Shown here in pieces: positions 24,710 through 33,617 of a DNA stretch of 50,618 nt. The translations under genes were made by a program, and so were the position numbers. Within the stretch, counting starts at the first letter, position 1. Each line of letters starts with the position of its first letter. The DNA is from Pseudarthrobacter albicanus (GTDB lineage: Bacteria; Actinomycetota; Actinomycetes; Actinomycetales; Micrococcaceae): positions 1 through 50,618 of the forward strand of contig NZ_JAGPOT010000045.1 in the NCBI RefSeq assembly GCF_018224015.1. Reading direction: 5' to 3'. The notes under the pieces are model-generated. The model searched no databases. It saw nothing but the letters and a program-made list of their open reading frames with translations, and was not told the origin of the DNA.

Positions 24710-25729
24710 CTAGGCGGTGGCGGGCGTTGCCTCCGAGGCGGCCTTGGCGGCAGCCTCCGCACGGCGCTGTTCCACCCGCCTGGCCTGCTTGACCAGGTCC
24801 GGTTCGCTTTGGCGGAGCCAGGCGTACAGCGGGGCGGCGACGAAGATCGTTGCGGCCGTTCCGATCAGGATGCCCACGAACAGGGCCAGGGACAGGTCGC
24901 GCAGCGTACCGGCGCCGAGGAGGCCGGCCCCGATGAAGAGGATGGCGCCGACCGGGAGGATGGCCACCATCATCGTGTTGATGGACCGGACCAGGGTCTG
25001 GTTGACGGCGAGGTTGACTTCCTCGGCAAAGGTCCTGCGGGTGGACGCCTGCAGCTCGGCCGTGTTTTCGCGGATCTTGTCGAAGACCACGACGGTGTCG
25101 TACAGCGAATAGCTGAGCACCGTCAGGAAGCCGATAATCGCCGACGGCGTGACCTCGAAGTCGCTCAGCGAGTAGACGCCGGCGGTGATGAACATGGTCA
25201 CGAGCATGCCCGCGAGGGCCGAGAGTGACATCTTCCAGGTCCGGAAATACAGCGCCATCAGGACGGCGGCCAGCCCGACAAAGACGAGCAGGCCCAGCAG
25301 TGCCTGCTTGGTCACGTCGGCACCCCAGGTGGGGCCGACGAACGTCGAGGTGACCTCGTTGTCCGTGACGCCGTAGGCGGTGGTCAGGCCGTCCTTGATC
25401 TTCAGCGTTTCGTCGTCGGTGAGCTTGTCCGTCTGGATGCGCATCGTGGTGCCGGCAACGTTGGCGACGCGCGGCACGCTGCCCGGGACGACACCCGTCA
25501 CGGCCTTCTCGCCGACCGTCGCATCCGTGGTCTTGACGTTGGAGACGGTGAACTCGGAGCCGCCGCGGAACTCGATCCCGAGGTTGAAACCGCCCTTGGC
25601 AACCGGGATGAGGATCGAGAGGGCAACGGCGACGGCTGCCACCAGGAACCAGATCTTCTTGGACCCGACGAAGTCGTACGAGCGCTTGCCCGTGTAAAGC
25701 TCGTTACCGAATGTGGCGAAGCTGGCCAT
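24710..25729 (-). CDS. secF: Protein translocase subunit SecF
   Basis: Membrane partner of SecD, helping late steps of Sec-dependent export with the proton-motive force. 339 residues with six predicted membrane helices. After the first helix comes the family motif NLGIEFRGGSEF. The periplasmic domain follows, then the helical bundle with GVYSLSDFEVTPSAIIGFLTVLSYSLYDTVVVFDKI, the SecF signature. ATG 25729 touches the secD stop (TAAATG), so the two are coupled. The C-terminal KQARRVEQRRAEAAAKAASE is a cytoplasmic tail. Confidence 0.96.
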   Translation of the reverse strand: MASFATFGNELYTGKRSYDFVGSKKIWFLVAAVAVALSILIPVAKGGFNLGIEFRGGSEFTVSNVKTTDATVGEKAVTGVVPGSVPRVANVAGTTMRIQTDKLTDDETLKIKDGLTTAYGVTDNEVTSTFVGPTWGADVTKQALLGLLVFVGLAAVLMALYFRTWKMSLSALAGMLVTMFITAGVYSLSDFEVTPSAIIGFLTVLSYSLYDTVVVFDKIRENTAELQASTRRTFAEEVNLAVNQTLVRSINTMMVAILPVGAILFIGAGLLGAGTLRDLSLALFVGILIGTAATIFVAAPLYAWLRQSEPDLVKQARRVEQRRAEAAAKAASEATPATA

Positions 25730-27505
25730 TTACTTGCCCTCCTTGGCTGCGCTCTTGGCGGAACCGGCAAGCTGTCCTTGTTTGCCCTGTTCCTGTTTTT
25801 CCGCGAGGCGGCGTTCTGCAATGGTCATCCGGCGCGCTGCCTCGGCCGTGGCGCCGCTGTTCTTGGCGCGGACGGCGACGGCGGGCCTGTCTTCCGGCGT
25901 ACGGATCCGCCCCGCGCCCCGGTACAGGGGCACGGCGCCGAGGCGCTTCGGGTCAAGCCCGGAGAACCGGTGGCCTTCACCGAAGAACCTGGTCCGGGAC
26001 AGGACCTGGAGGGTGGGGTGGGTGAACATGAAGACGACGATGAGGTCGGCGATGGCTGTCAGGCCCAGGGTGAAGGCGAAGCCGCGGACGTTGCCCACCG
26101 CCACGAAGTACAGCACGAGGGCGGCGAGGAGGTTCACGGCCTTGGACGCCAGGACGGTGCGCTTGGCCCGCTTCCAGCCGTTCTGCACCGCCGAGACCAG
26201 GCCGCGGCCTTCACGGAGCTCATCACGGATGCGTTCGAAGTAGACGATGAACGAGTCCGCCGTCTGGCCGATGGCCACGATGAGGCCCGCTACACCGGCG
26301 AGGGAGAGACGGTAGTTCTCGGTCCAGCCCAGGATCGCGATGGCCAGGTAGGTCAGCGAACCGGCCACCACGAGGGAGGCGACGGTGACGAAGCCGAGGG
26401 CCCGGTACTGGAAGAGCGAGTAGACGACCACCAGCAGCAGCCCGATCAGGCCCGCCAGCATGCCCATCCGGAGCTGCTCGCCGCCGAGCGTGGCCGAGAT
26501 CTGCTGTTCGCTCTGGATTTCGAAGCTGATCGGCAGCGCGCCGAACCGCAGCTGGTCCGAAAGAGCCTTGGCGGACTGCTCGGTGAACCCGCCGGTGATC
26601 TGCGGGCGGCCGTCGGTGATGACGGCGAGGGAACGCGGCGCGGAGATGACCTGGTCATCGAGCACGATGGCGAACTGGGCCTTCGGGTCGGAGCCGCTCT
26701 GGCCGCCTGCGGCCACGAAGAACTGGTAGAGGCGCTCGGTGACTTCCTTGAACTTGGCGGTGCCCTGCTCGTCGAACTGGATGTTCACGGCCCACTCGTT
26801 GGTGACGGCGCCCTGGGCACCGCGCTGCAGCTGGAACGAGGAGGTCTTGATGTTCGTGCCCTTGACCTCAACCGGCCCCAGAATGTACTTGATGGCCGGC
26901 GACTTGGCGGAAGCCGGCTCGCAGGTGACCAGCGGCTTGGCCGGGTCGGAGCGTTCCTGCTTGTCCTGGGACGGTTTGTCGCAGTCGAGCGTCTCGAATT
27001 TCTTGTAGACATCGGCCGTGATCCAGTTCACGTCGCTGCTGTTCGCAGGCGCAGCCGCGGGCTTGGGCAGCTGGTCCTCCGGAGTCAGGGACGCCGTGGG
27101 GACCGCCGCGCCGGGGCCGGCCTGCAGGACCGGCCGGAAGTTCATATCCGCGGAGGCCTGGATCAGGGCCCGGGTCTCCTTGGACGGGGTGCCCGGAAGG
27201 CTGACGACGACGTTGCGGCCGGACTGCGTGCTGATTTCAGCCTCGGCGACGCCCGAGCCGTCCACGCGCTGGCGGATGATGGACACGGCCTGGTTGAGCT
27301 GGTCTTCGGTGATGTCCGAACCGCCCTCGACCTTCGGCGCCAGGATCATCTGCGTGCCGCCTTCGAGGTCCAGGGCAAGCTTGGGAGCCCAGCTCGCCTG
27401 CCCGGCCATGGTGCCGCCCGCCAGGACGGCAGTCAAGACGGCGAGAATAACGCCAAGCCAGACCAGCACCCGGAGGGCTGTGTTTTTGGGGCCAGTTCGT
27501 GCCAT
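25730..27505 (-). CDS. secD: Protein translocase subunit SecD
   Basis: About 591 residues, integral membrane protein of the SecDF complex. The first helix (VLVWLGVILAVLTAVLAGG) leads into LALDLEGGTQM. The large extracytoplasmic domain with QRVDGSGVAEAEI follows, and the C-terminal membrane domain includes LRMGMLAGLIGLLLVVVYSL and AIGQTADSFIVYFERIRDEL. MARTGPKNTA at 27505 is chosen as the start because agaaag lies 8 nt upstream. It sits between yajC and secF. The C-terminal 70 residues are a charged extension typical of actinobacterial SecD. Confidence 0.96.
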   Translation of the reverse strand: MARTGPKNTALRVLVWLGVILAVLTAVLAGGTMAGQASWAPKLALDLEGGTQMILAPKVEGGSDITEDQLNQAVSIIRQRVDGSGVAEAEISTQSGRNVVVSLPGTPSKETRALIQASADMNFRPVLQAGPGAAVPTASLTPEDQLPKPAAAPANSSDVNWITADVYKKFETLDCDKPSQDKQERSDPAKPLVTCEPASAKSPAIKYILGPVEVKGTNIKTSSFQLQRGAQGAVTNEWAVNIQFDEQGTAKFKEVTERLYQFFVAAGGQSGSDPKAQFAIVLDDQVISAPRSLAVITDGRPQITGGFTEQSAKALSDQLRFGALPISFEIQSEQQISATLGGEQLRMGMLAGLIGLLLVVVYSLFQYRALGFVTVASLVVAGSLTYLAIAILGWTENYRLSLAGVAGLIVAIGQTADSFIVYFERIRDELREGRGLVSAVQNGWKRAKRTVLASKAVNLLAALVLYFVAVGNVRGFAFTLGLTAIADLIVVFMFTHPTLQVLSRTRFFGEGHRFSGLDPKRLGAVPLYRGAGRIRTPEDRPAVAVRAKNSGATAEAARRMTIAERRLAEKQEQGKQGQLAGSAKSAAKEGK

Positions 27506-27550
27506 TGTCGATCTTTCTATTAATGATGGAGGAGCCGCCAGCCCGGACCG

Positions 27551-27576
27551 CGGGGGCCGCACCGGCGCGGCCCCCG
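27551..27576 (-). terminator. Hairpin between yajC and secD (possible attenuator)
   Basis: cgggggccgc (27551-27560) pairs perfectly with gcggcccccg (27567-27576) across a 6-base loop, inside the 105-bp gap between yajC stop and secD start. It is likely to trim or attenuate transcription into secDF, or to protect the yajC mRNA end; there is no U-tract. Confidence 0.55.
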
Positions 27577-27610
27577 GCGGTTGCTTCGCGGGCCAGCTCC
27601 GATAGGCAGA

Positions 27611-28081
27611 CTAGCTGTCTTTCTTGCCTTCGTCGTTGAGGCCGCGCAAAGTTTCATCCGGCGTTTCAGTGCGCGGCGATTCGGCGGCGGGGGCGGCACT
27701 CCCGGCCTTGTCGATGGTCAGCGGGGAGGAACCGGTCAGCGAGGAGGCGTCGTCGGGAACGACCGTAGGCTCCTGCGGGGCGGCAGCCGGCTCGACGATC
27801 TTGGTGACGGCCTGGCGGTGCACGGTGGCGAGGTTTCCCGGCGAGAGTTCAAGAAGGACCTTGTTCTCGTCCTCGTCGATCTCGATGATGCGGCCGAACA
27901 GGCCGAAGCTGGTCATGACCTCCACGCCCGGAGCGAACTGCGACTGCAGCTTGACCGCCTGTTCCTTGGTCTTCTTGTTGCGGCGGAACATCATGAAGAC
28001 GAAGAGTCCGAGCATGACGAACAGCAGGATGTTCATTGGATCCACGGGGAAATTCCATTCTGTACTTGCGTAGCTGGTCAT
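27611..28081 (-). CDS. yajC: Preprotein translocase subunit YajC
   Basis: Small membrane accessory of SecDF, 156 residues. One N-terminal helix (NILLFVMLGLFVFMMF) is followed by the basic RRNKKTKEQ and the conserved FAPGVEVMTSFGLFGRIIEIDED core. The Ala/Pro/Thr-rich C-terminal extension (about residues 97-156) is long for the family but usual in actinobacteria. The start may be ATG 28081 or the internal methionine before NILLF. It lies between the ruvB terminator and secD. Confidence 0.93.
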   Translation of the reverse strand: MTSYASTEWNFPVDPMNILLFVMLGLFVFMMFRRNKKTKEQAVKLQSQFAPGVEVMTSFGLFGRIIEIDEDENKVLLELSPGNLATVHRQAVTKIVEPAAAPQEPTVVPDDASSLTGSSPLTIDKAGSAAPAAESPRTETPDETLRGLNDEGKKDS

Positions 28082-28136
28082 GGCAACGTCCGCTTCGCTC
28101 CGGGCCGGCGGAACCTGGGACCAGGCCCAACCAACG

Positions 28137-28154
28137 GCGGCCGGGGCCGGCCGC
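28137..28154 (-). terminator. Hairpin after ruvB
   Basis: gcggccgg and ccggccgc separated by two bases; the inner pairs must open to form the loop. It lies about 70 bases past the ruvB stop and before yajC, so it probably separates the ruv and sec transcripts. Confidence 0.45.
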
Positions 28155-28221
28155 GCACAGAAACAAAGACCCGAACGTGCCGAGCGTCTTTCCAGTCTAA
28201 AGGGAAAAGGGCAGGCCGGGG

Positions 28222-29334
28222 CTATTGGGAGTTGCGGATCCGTTCCGGACCGGCTTCTTCACCGAGTTCATCGCCGTGTTCAGCACCGGGGTCGGCTGCC
28301 TGGAACAGCTCCAGGGGATCCTGCCCGAAGACCCCGGCAGGTACCGCGAAGCCAAGGTGGGTCCAGGCCGGTGCAAGGGCGATCCGGCCCCGGGGCGTCC
28401 GGCCCAGCAGGCCTTCACGGACCAGGTAGGGCTCGGCCACCGTTTCAACCGTTTCCGTCTCTTCGCCGACGGCGATGGCAAGGGTGGACAAGCCCACCGG
28501 CCCGCCGCCGAACTTGGTGATCAGCGCCTCGAGGACGGCGCGGTCCAGGCGGTCCAGGCCGCGTTTGTCGACTTCATACATGTCCAGCGCTGCCGAGGCG
28601 GCCCGGGCGTCAATCTGCTCGATGCCGTGGACCAGCGCCCAGTCGCGGACGCGGCGCAGGAGCCGGTTGGCGATGCGGGGCGTGCCCCGGGACCGTCCGG
28701 CGATCTCGCTGAAGCCGGCGGAGTTGACCTTGAGGTCCAGCAGCCCGGCGGAGCGCCGGAGCACGAGTTCCAGCTCCTCCACCGAATAGAACTCCAGGTG
28801 GCCGGTGAAGCCGAACCTGTCCCGCAGGGGTCCGGGAAGGAGCCCTGCGCGGGTGGTGGCGCCGACCAGCGTGAAGGGCGGCAGTTCGAGCGGGATGGCG
28901 GTGGCGCCGGCACCCTTGCCGACCACAATGTCGACCCGGAAGTCTTCCATGGCCATGTACAGCATTTCCTCGGCCGGGCGGGACATGCGGTGGATCTCGT
29001 CGAGGAAGAGGACTTCGCCCTCGGAGAGCGAGGACAGGATGGCGGCCAGGTCCCCGGCGTGCTGGATCGCCGGGCCGCTGCTGATCCGCAGCGGGGCGTT
29101 CATTTCCGCGGCGATGATCATCGACAGCGTGGTCTTGCCCAGTCCGGGCGGACCGGACAGCAGGACGTGGTCCGCACTGCGGCCGCGCATCCGTGAGGCT
29201 TCCAGCACGAGGGACAACTGTTTGCGTACCCGGTGCTGGCCGACGAAGTCATGCAGGTTCTTGGGCCTGAGGGCTGCCTCGATGGCCCGTTCCTCCGGCT
29301 CCTCTCCCCCGGCCACGAACGACGGCTCAGCCAC
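28222..29334 (-). CDS. ruvB: Holliday junction branch-migration ATPase RuvB
   Basis: Hexameric AAA+ motor driving branch migration with RuvA. 370 residues. Walker A is GPPGLGKTT, Walker B is LFLDEIHR, sensor 1 is GATTRAG, followed by LRDRFGF and a C-terminal winged helix ([17 protein letters not shown] context). The GTG start at 29334 overlaps the ruvA end by 8 bp. The last 25 residues form an acidic tail beyond the usual length. The LexA-like site upstream of ruvA suggests SOS control of both. Confidence 0.96.
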   Translation of the reverse strand: MAEPSFVAGGEEPEERAIEAALRPKNLHDFVGQHRVRKQLSLVLEASRMRGRSADHVLLSGPPGLGKTTLSMIIAAEMNAPLRISSGPAIQHAGDLAAILSSLSEGEVLFLDEIHRMSRPAEEMLYMAMEDFRVDIVVGKGAGATAIPLELPPFTLVGATTRAGLLPGPLRDRFGFTGHLEFYSVEELELVLRRSAGLLDLKVNSAGFSEIAGRSRGTPRIANRLLRRVRDWALVHGIEQIDARAASAALDMYEVDKRGLDRLDRAVLEALITKFGGGPVGLSTLAIAVGEETETVETVAEPYLVREGLLGRTPRGRIALAPAWTHLGFAVPAGVFGQDPLELFQAADPGAEHGDELGEEAGPERIRNSQ

Positions 29335-29983
29335 GGGCGCCTACCCGGTTCCCGGCGCGTGCGCCGTCCTGGCCCAGCCAGCGGAGGGTGGTGCGCAGGA
29401 TCTCGGCCACGTTGCCCTTCTCTGCCACTTCGGGTGAATCGGCGAGGGACTTGTCGATGCTGGCGGTGGCGTCCTTTTCGGACCAGCCCAGGCTGGTCAT
29501 GGCGGCGATGACCTGGGGCTTCCAGGCGGCTTCCGCGGAGGCCGCCGGGGCGGTGCCGGTGGCGGTGCTGGCACCGGTCCCGTGCGGGACCAGTTTCCCG
29601 GCCAGTTCCAGCACGATCCGGCCCGCCACCTTGGGCCCGATCCCGGGCACCTTGGTGAAGGCCTTGCCGTCGCCCGAGTGCGCGGCGACGCGGATGGCTT
29701 CGGGTTCGTGGACGGCCAGGACGGCCAGCGCAAGCCGGGGCCCCACGCCGCTGACGCTGAGCAGGACGTCGAACACCTCGCGTTCGTCGTCGCTGCCGAA
29801 GCCGTAGAGGGTCAGGCAGTCCTCCCGCACGATCAGTGAGGTGAAGAGCTTCCCCTCTTCACCCGCCCGGAGGCTGCTGAGGGTCTGCGGCGTGGCGTTC
29901 ACGCTCATGCCGGCACCGTTGAGGTCGATCACGGCGGAGGCCAGGCCGACGTGCGCTACGGTTCCGCGAAGAAAACTGATCAA
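29327..29983 (-). CDS. ruvA: Holliday junction DNA-binding protein RuvA
   Basis: Tetrameric junction-binding partner of RuvB, 218 residues. The N-terminal OB-fold begins [23 protein letters not shown]; helix-hairpin-helix motifs are at [13 protein letters not shown] and [19 protein letters not shown]. The C-terminal RuvB-binding domain contains [17 protein letters not shown]. The start is TTG 29983, with aggag 8 nt upstream. It is separated from ruvC by 127 bp containing an SOS-box-like palindrome, so ruvAB may have its own promoter. Confidence 0.96.
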   Translation of the reverse strand: MISFLRGTVAHVGLASAVIDLNGAGMSVNATPQTLSSLRAGEEGKLFTSLIVREDCLTLYGFGSDDEREVFDVLLSVSGVGPRLALAVLAVHEPEAIRVAAHSGDGKAFTKVPGIGPKVAGRIVLELAGKLVPHGTGASTATGTAPAASAEAAWKPQVIAAMTSLGWSEKDATASIDKSLADSPEVAEKGNVAEILRTTLRWLGQDGARAGNRVGARG

Positions 29984-30110
29984 AGCCGGGCTCCTGGGTT
30001 TACAGCGACAATGCAGCTGACAATATAACTGACAATTTAAACCGGAAAACCGGCTATCCGAACATATCTACGAATAGCCTACCAAGCTCTGCGGCGGCAC
30101 AGTCGGCCGT
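29984..30110 (-). promoter_or_regulatory. ruvC-ruvA gap, AT-rich, with LexA-like palindrome
   Basis: Contains a 28-bp imperfect palindrome (30052-30079). Its outer arms ggctat/atagcc match perfectly and its core cgaacatatctacgaa resembles the actinobacterial SOS box TCGAAC-N4-GTTCGA at 9 of 12 positions. The core is almost identical to the stronger site before the dnaE2 unit. Nearer ruvA, tgacaatataac and tgacaatttaaac form a direct repeat in an AT-rich stretch (30018-30043) that could hold the promoter. Confidence 0.6.
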
Positions 30111-30710
30111 TCAGCGCGCACGGCGCGCTTTCGCCTCGGCTTCCGCCCAGGCGCGCTGGGCCGGGGTCAGCGACTGGCTGCCCGGTCCGGTGGTGGCTGC
30201 GCCCTCGTTGTAAGCTCCGCTGTAAGCTCCGCTGCCGGCCCGCCAGGCGTGCGTGATAGCCAGGGCCAGGGCGTCGGCGGCGTCGGCGGGGCGGGGCGGG
30301 GCATCAAGCCGGAGGATCTTGGTGACCAGTTTGGTGACGGCGTCCTTGTTCGAGGTTCCGCTGCCCGTGACCGCGGCCTTGACCTCCGACGGCGTGTGCA
30401 GGGCCACCGGGATGCCGCGGCGCGCCGCGGCGGCAATGACCACTCCCGAGGCCTGCGCCACCCCCATCACGGTGCTGACGTTGAGCTGCGAAAAGACGCG
30501 CTCGACGGCCATGACGTGCGGTTCGTACCGGTCCAGCCACTCATCAATGGCGTTGGCAATCACCAGCAGCCGCTGGTCAAGGCCCTGTTCCGGTGAGGTG
30601 CCGACGACGCCGAACGCCACCATCGTGGCCCGGCGGTTCTTTTCCACGTCCACGACGCCGATCCCGCAACGGGTGAGGCCCGGGTCGACGCCGAGGACGC
30701 GGAGGGTCAC
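30111..30710 (-). CDS. ruvC: Crossover junction endodeoxyribonuclease RuvC
   Basis: Resolves Holliday junctions; RNase H-like fold, 199 residues. Catalytic acidic residues are in [11 protein letters not shown] (Asp), [10 protein letters not shown] (Glu) and the late [12 protein letters not shown] (Asp). GTG at 30710 overlaps the yebC stop (GTGA). The C-terminal extension holds a perfect 12-bp tandem duplication (SGAYSGAY), outside the catalytic fold. Order yebC-ruvC-ruvA-ruvB is standard. Confidence 0.96.
   Translation of the reverse strand: MTLRVLGVDPGLTRCGIGVVDVEKNRRATMVAFGVVGTSPEQGLDQRLLVIANAIDEWLDRYEPHVMAVERVFSQLNVSTVMGVAQASGVVIAAAARRGIPVALHTPSEVKAAVTGSGTSNKDAVTKLVTKILRLDAPPRPADAADALALAITHAWRAGSGAYSGAYNEGAATTGPGSQSLTPAQRAWAEAEAKARRAR
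30211..30234 (-). repeat. Perfect 12-bp tandem duplication in ruvC
   Basis: taagctccgctg occurs twice in direct contact (30211-30222, 30223-30234), encoding SGAY twice in the variable C-terminal tail. The exact identity of the copies points to a recent event. Confidence 0.9.
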
Positions 30711-31462
30711 TCGGCTTCCAGCGCGGCCTGCACTTCGTCGCTGAGGTCGGCGTTGCTGTAGACGTTCTGGACGTCGTCGAGGTCCTCCAGGGCATCGACG
30801 AGCTTCATGAACTTCCTGGCGGCTTCCAGGTCCAGCGGCACCTGCATCGAGGGCACGAATTCGGCCTCGTCGGTGTCGTATTCGATTCCGGCTTCCTTGA
30901 GCGCGTCGCGGATTCCCTGCAAGTCGGTCGGCTCGGAGTGGATCTCGAAGCTGTCGCCGTTGTCCTTGACTTCCTCGGCACCGGCGTCGAGGACCGCCAT
31001 CAGGACGTCATCCTCGGTCAGTCCGTTCTTCGGCAGGGAAACAACGCCCTTGCGGCTGAACAGGTAGCTCACCGAACCGGGGTCGGCGATGGTGCCGCCG
31101 TTGCGGGAGATGGCGAGGCGGACTTCCGAGGCGGCACGGTTCTTGTTGTCCGTGAGGCACTCGATCAGCAAAGCGGAACCCTGCGGTCCGCGGGCCTCGT
31201 ACATGATTTCGGAGTAGTCCACGACCTCGCCGGTGAGGCCGGCGCCGCGCTTGATGGCGCGGTCGATGTTGTCAGCGGGGACCGAGGTCTTCTTGGCCTT
31301 GGTGACGGCCAGTTCCAGGCCGGGGTTGCCTGCAAGATCCGGGCCGCCCATCCGCGCGGCGACTTCGATGTTCTTGATCAGCTTGGCGAACGACTTGGCA
31401 CGGCGGCTGTCGAGGATGGCCTTCTTGTGCTTGGTCGTCGCCCATTTGGAGTGGCCTGACAT
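30707..31462 (-). CDS. yebC: YebC/PmpR family DNA-binding regulatory protein
   Basis: 251 residues, full-length member of the conserved family starting [15 protein letters not shown] and containing [28 protein letters not shown] and the acidic late domain [16 protein letters not shown]. It is annotated widely as a transcriptional regulator; recent work on the family also links it to translation of difficult proline stretches. It starts 3 bp after the pdxT stop and overlaps ruvC, so pdxT-yebC-ruvC form one unit. Confidence 0.95.
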   Translation of the reverse strand: MSGHSKWATTKHKKAILDSRRAKSFAKLIKNIEVAARMGGPDLAGNPGLELAVTKAKKTSVPADNIDRAIKRGAGLTGEVVDYSEIMYEARGPQGSALLIECLTDNKNRAASEVRLAISRNGGTIADPGSVSYLFSRKGVVSLPKNGLTEDDVLMAVLDAGAEEVKDNGDSFEIHSEPTDLQGIRDALKEAGIEYDTDEAEFVPSMQVPLDLEAARKFMKLVDALEDLDDVQNVYSNADLSDEVQAALEAE

Positions 31463-31465
31463 GCG

Positions 31466-32167
31466 TTAAACTTCCCCTCTGATCATCCGGATAAACAGTT
31501 CATGCACCCGCTTCTCCCCCGTCACTTCCGGGTGGAAGGAGGTGGCCAGCAGCTTGCCGGAACGTACTGCAACAATTCTAGCCGTCCCCTGCAGGGATTC
31601 GGGGTGGCCCGCCTCGGACGGTTCCACCTGGGCCAGGACCTCCACGCCCTCGCCCACCCGCTCCACCCACGGTCCACGGATGAACACGGCGTGCACGGGG
31701 GCCACGCCGTTCTCGTCGGCGCTGAAATCGAGGCCCTTGAAGTCAAGATCGGTCTCGAAGGATTCGCGCTGCCGGCCAAAGGCGTTGCGGCGCACCGTGA
31801 TGTCCAGGCCGCCGAAGGTCTGCTGCGGAGCCCCGGAGAGGTCCGTCGCCGGGTCCGTGATCTCATCGGCCAGCAGGATCATGCCGGCGCAGGAGCCGTA
31901 GACGGGCAGCCCGGCCCGGATGCGGTCCCGCAGGGGCTCCCGGAGGCCGAAGATCCTCGAGAGCTTGTCGATGGTGGTCGATTCGCCGCCCGGAATGATG
32001 AGCCCGTCCAGGCTCTCCAGCTCGGGCGGGCGGCGGACGGCGGTGCCGGTGGCGCCGGCGGCCTCGACGGCGTGCAGGTGTTCACGGAAATCGCCCTGGA
32101 GTGCCAGGACGCCGATCCGCAGGCCTGCACCCGCGCGGGATTCAAGCGCAGAAGTGGGGGTGGTCAT
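31466..32167 (-). CDS. pdxT: Pyridoxal 5'-phosphate synthase glutaminase subunit PdxT
   Basis: Hydrolyses glutamine and passes ammonia to PdxS for vitamin B6 synthesis. 233 residues. The class I amidotransferase motifs are [19 protein letters not shown], the nucleophile in [12 protein letters not shown], and the Glu/His pair in ATSFHPEVT. It is followed directly by yebC. Its partner pdxS is not adjacent here: it lies 5.7 kb away beyond murT-gatD, a CapA-like gene and an M3 peptidase gene. Confidence 0.95.
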   Translation of the reverse strand: MTTPTSALESRAGAGLRIGVLALQGDFREHLHAVEAAGATGTAVRRPPELESLDGLIIPGGESTTIDKLSRIFGLREPLRDRIRAGLPVYGSCAGMILLADEITDPATDLSGAPQQTFGGLDITVRRNAFGRQRESFETDLDFKGLDFSADENGVAPVHAVFIRGPWVERVGEGVEVLAQVEPSEAGHPESLQGTARIVAVRSGKLLATSFHPEVTGEKRVHELFIRMIRGEV

Positions 32168-32269
32168 CGGACCAGCTTAGTGCTCAGGGCTTTCCGGAGC
32201 CGCACGCGCCGCCGCCTGACGCCGGACTTCCCTGCCGCCCCGTGGCGGGCCTCCCTGCCGCCGCTGGGA

Positions 32270-32275
32270 TATATT
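32270..32275 (+). promoter_or_regulatory. Candidate -10 box for leaderless murT
   Basis: tatatt lies 7 bases before the murT ATG and no Shine-Dalgarno sequence is visible in between or just upstream. A transcript starting at the usual distance from this box would begin at or next to the start codon. Confidence 0.45.
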
Positions 32276-32282
32276 ACAAAGC

Positions 32283-33617
32283 ATGTTTTACTTCAGTGTT
32301 CCGCTCGGCAAGCTCGTCCGCCGGGTGTCCCGGCTCAGGGGCGGAGGCTCTGCCCTTCCCGGCCTGGTGGTCGAGAAAATCGACCCCGGCTTCATGGCGC
32401 GGACGCTGTCCACCCTGCCGCTCGGCGTCGCGGTCGTCAGCGGCACGAACGGCAAGACGACCACCACGAAGATGGTCGTGGAGCTGCTGGAAAGCCAGGG
32501 CCTGAGGGTCTTCACCAACCGCACCGGCAGCAACTTCACCCGCGGCGTCGCCGCCGCCCTGCTGGGTGAGGTCGACTGGCGGGGACGGCTCACGGCCGAC
32601 GTCGCGGTGCTGGAACTGGACGAGGCGCACGCCGTGCACTTCGTCAACCGGGTCCCGCCGCGCTACAGCCTGCTGCTCAACGTCCTGCGCGACCAGCTGG
32701 ACCGGTTCGGCGAGATCGACAAGACCGCCGAGCTGCTGCAGCACGTTGCCTCCAAAACGACCGGAACCGTCGTCCTGAACCGGGAGGACCCGCGGGTCGC
32801 CCGGATCGCGGAAACGCTCAGCGAGGACACGCACAAAACAGGCACGCACAAAACAGGCACCCTGGACGGGCCCGCGGTGCTCTACTTCGGCCTCGACGAC
32901 TCGCTCCTGAGCACGTTCCCCAACGACGACGAGATGCGGGCTGCCCCCGGCCGCCCGGTGCCGGCGTCCCCGGAAAGGCCGCACGCCGACGTCGTGCTGC
33001 GCCGGGTGGGTGTGGACGATGCGGACTTTGAGTACGACGGCGCCACGGTCGCCACGTCCATGAAGCTGCGCGGCGTCTACAACATCTTCAATGCGGCCGC
33101 GGCCCTGACCCTGGCCCGCAGCATCGCAGGCAGCAGGAACACCCCGACCGACAACGCCGGCCTGCTGGCGGCCCTGGCCCGGGTGGCCCCGGCATTCGGC
33201 CGCGGCGAAAGCCTCGTGGTGGACGGGCTGCCGCTGGAACTGGTCCTGGTCAAGAACCCCAGCGGTTTCCGGCTGGGTCTGAAGTCCTTCCCCGCCGCGG
33301 GCTACGCGACCATGATCGCGATCAACGACAACTACGCCGACGGCCGGGACATGTCCTGGCTGTGGGACGTCGAATTCGACACGCTCCGCGACGCCGGGGT
33401 GGACCAGCTGACCGGCTCCCGTGCCTATGACATGGCCCTCCGGCTGCAGTACGACGACGTCGCCGTCGGCGCGGTAGACACCGAGATCGCGCCCGCGCTG
33501 GCCGCCTTCATCCGCGGCGGCGCGGGCCAGCCGAAGCGGATCTTCTGCACCTACACCGCCATGCTGGCCATCCGCCGCGAGCTGTCCAAAATCACCACAG
33601 TGGAGGTGGTCTCATGA
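32283..33617 (+). CDS. murT: Lipid II isoglutaminyl synthase, Mur-ligase subunit MurT
   Basis: With GatD, amidates the D-glutamate of lipid II in peptidoglycan assembly. 444 residues. The Mur-ligase ATP loop is SGTNGKTTTTKMV, with ELDEAHAVHFV and NVLRDQLDRFGEIDK following. The central domain motif is GVYNIFNAAAALTLA, and a C-terminal DUF1727 domain contains LVLVKNPSGFRLGL. The insert where the staphylococcal enzyme has a Cys4 zinc ribbon shows no cysteines here; instead there is a 15-bp tandem duplication (HKTGT twice). The stop overlaps the gatD start (ATGA). Confidence 0.93.
   Translation: MFYFSVPLGKLVRRVSRLRGGGSALPGLVVEKIDPGFMARTLSTLPLGVAVVSGTNGKTTTTKMVVELLESQGLRVFTNRTGSNFTRGVAAALLGEVDWRGRLTADVAVLELDEAHAVHFVNRVPPRYSLLLNVLRDQLDRFGEIDKTAELLQHVASKTTGTVVLNREDPRVARIAETLSEDTHKTGTHKTGTLDGPAVLYFGLDDSLLSTFPNDDEMRAAPGRPVPASPERPHADVVLRRVGVDDADFEYDGATVATSMKLRGVYNIFNAAAALTLARSIAGSRNTPTDNAGLLAALARVAPAFGRGESLVVDGLPLELVLVKNPSGFRLGLKSFPAAGYATMIAINDNYADGRDMSWLWDVEFDTLRDAGVDQLTGSRAYDMALRLQYDDVAVGAVDTEIAPALAAFIRGGAGQPKRIFCTYTAMLAIRRELSKITTVEVVS
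32831..32860 (+). repeat. Perfect 15-bp tandem duplication in murT
   Basis: gcacaaaacaggcac is repeated exactly (32831-32845 and 32846-32860), in frame, doubling the HKTGT pentapeptide in a variable insert between the ATP-binding core and the next strand. Confidence 0.92.
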
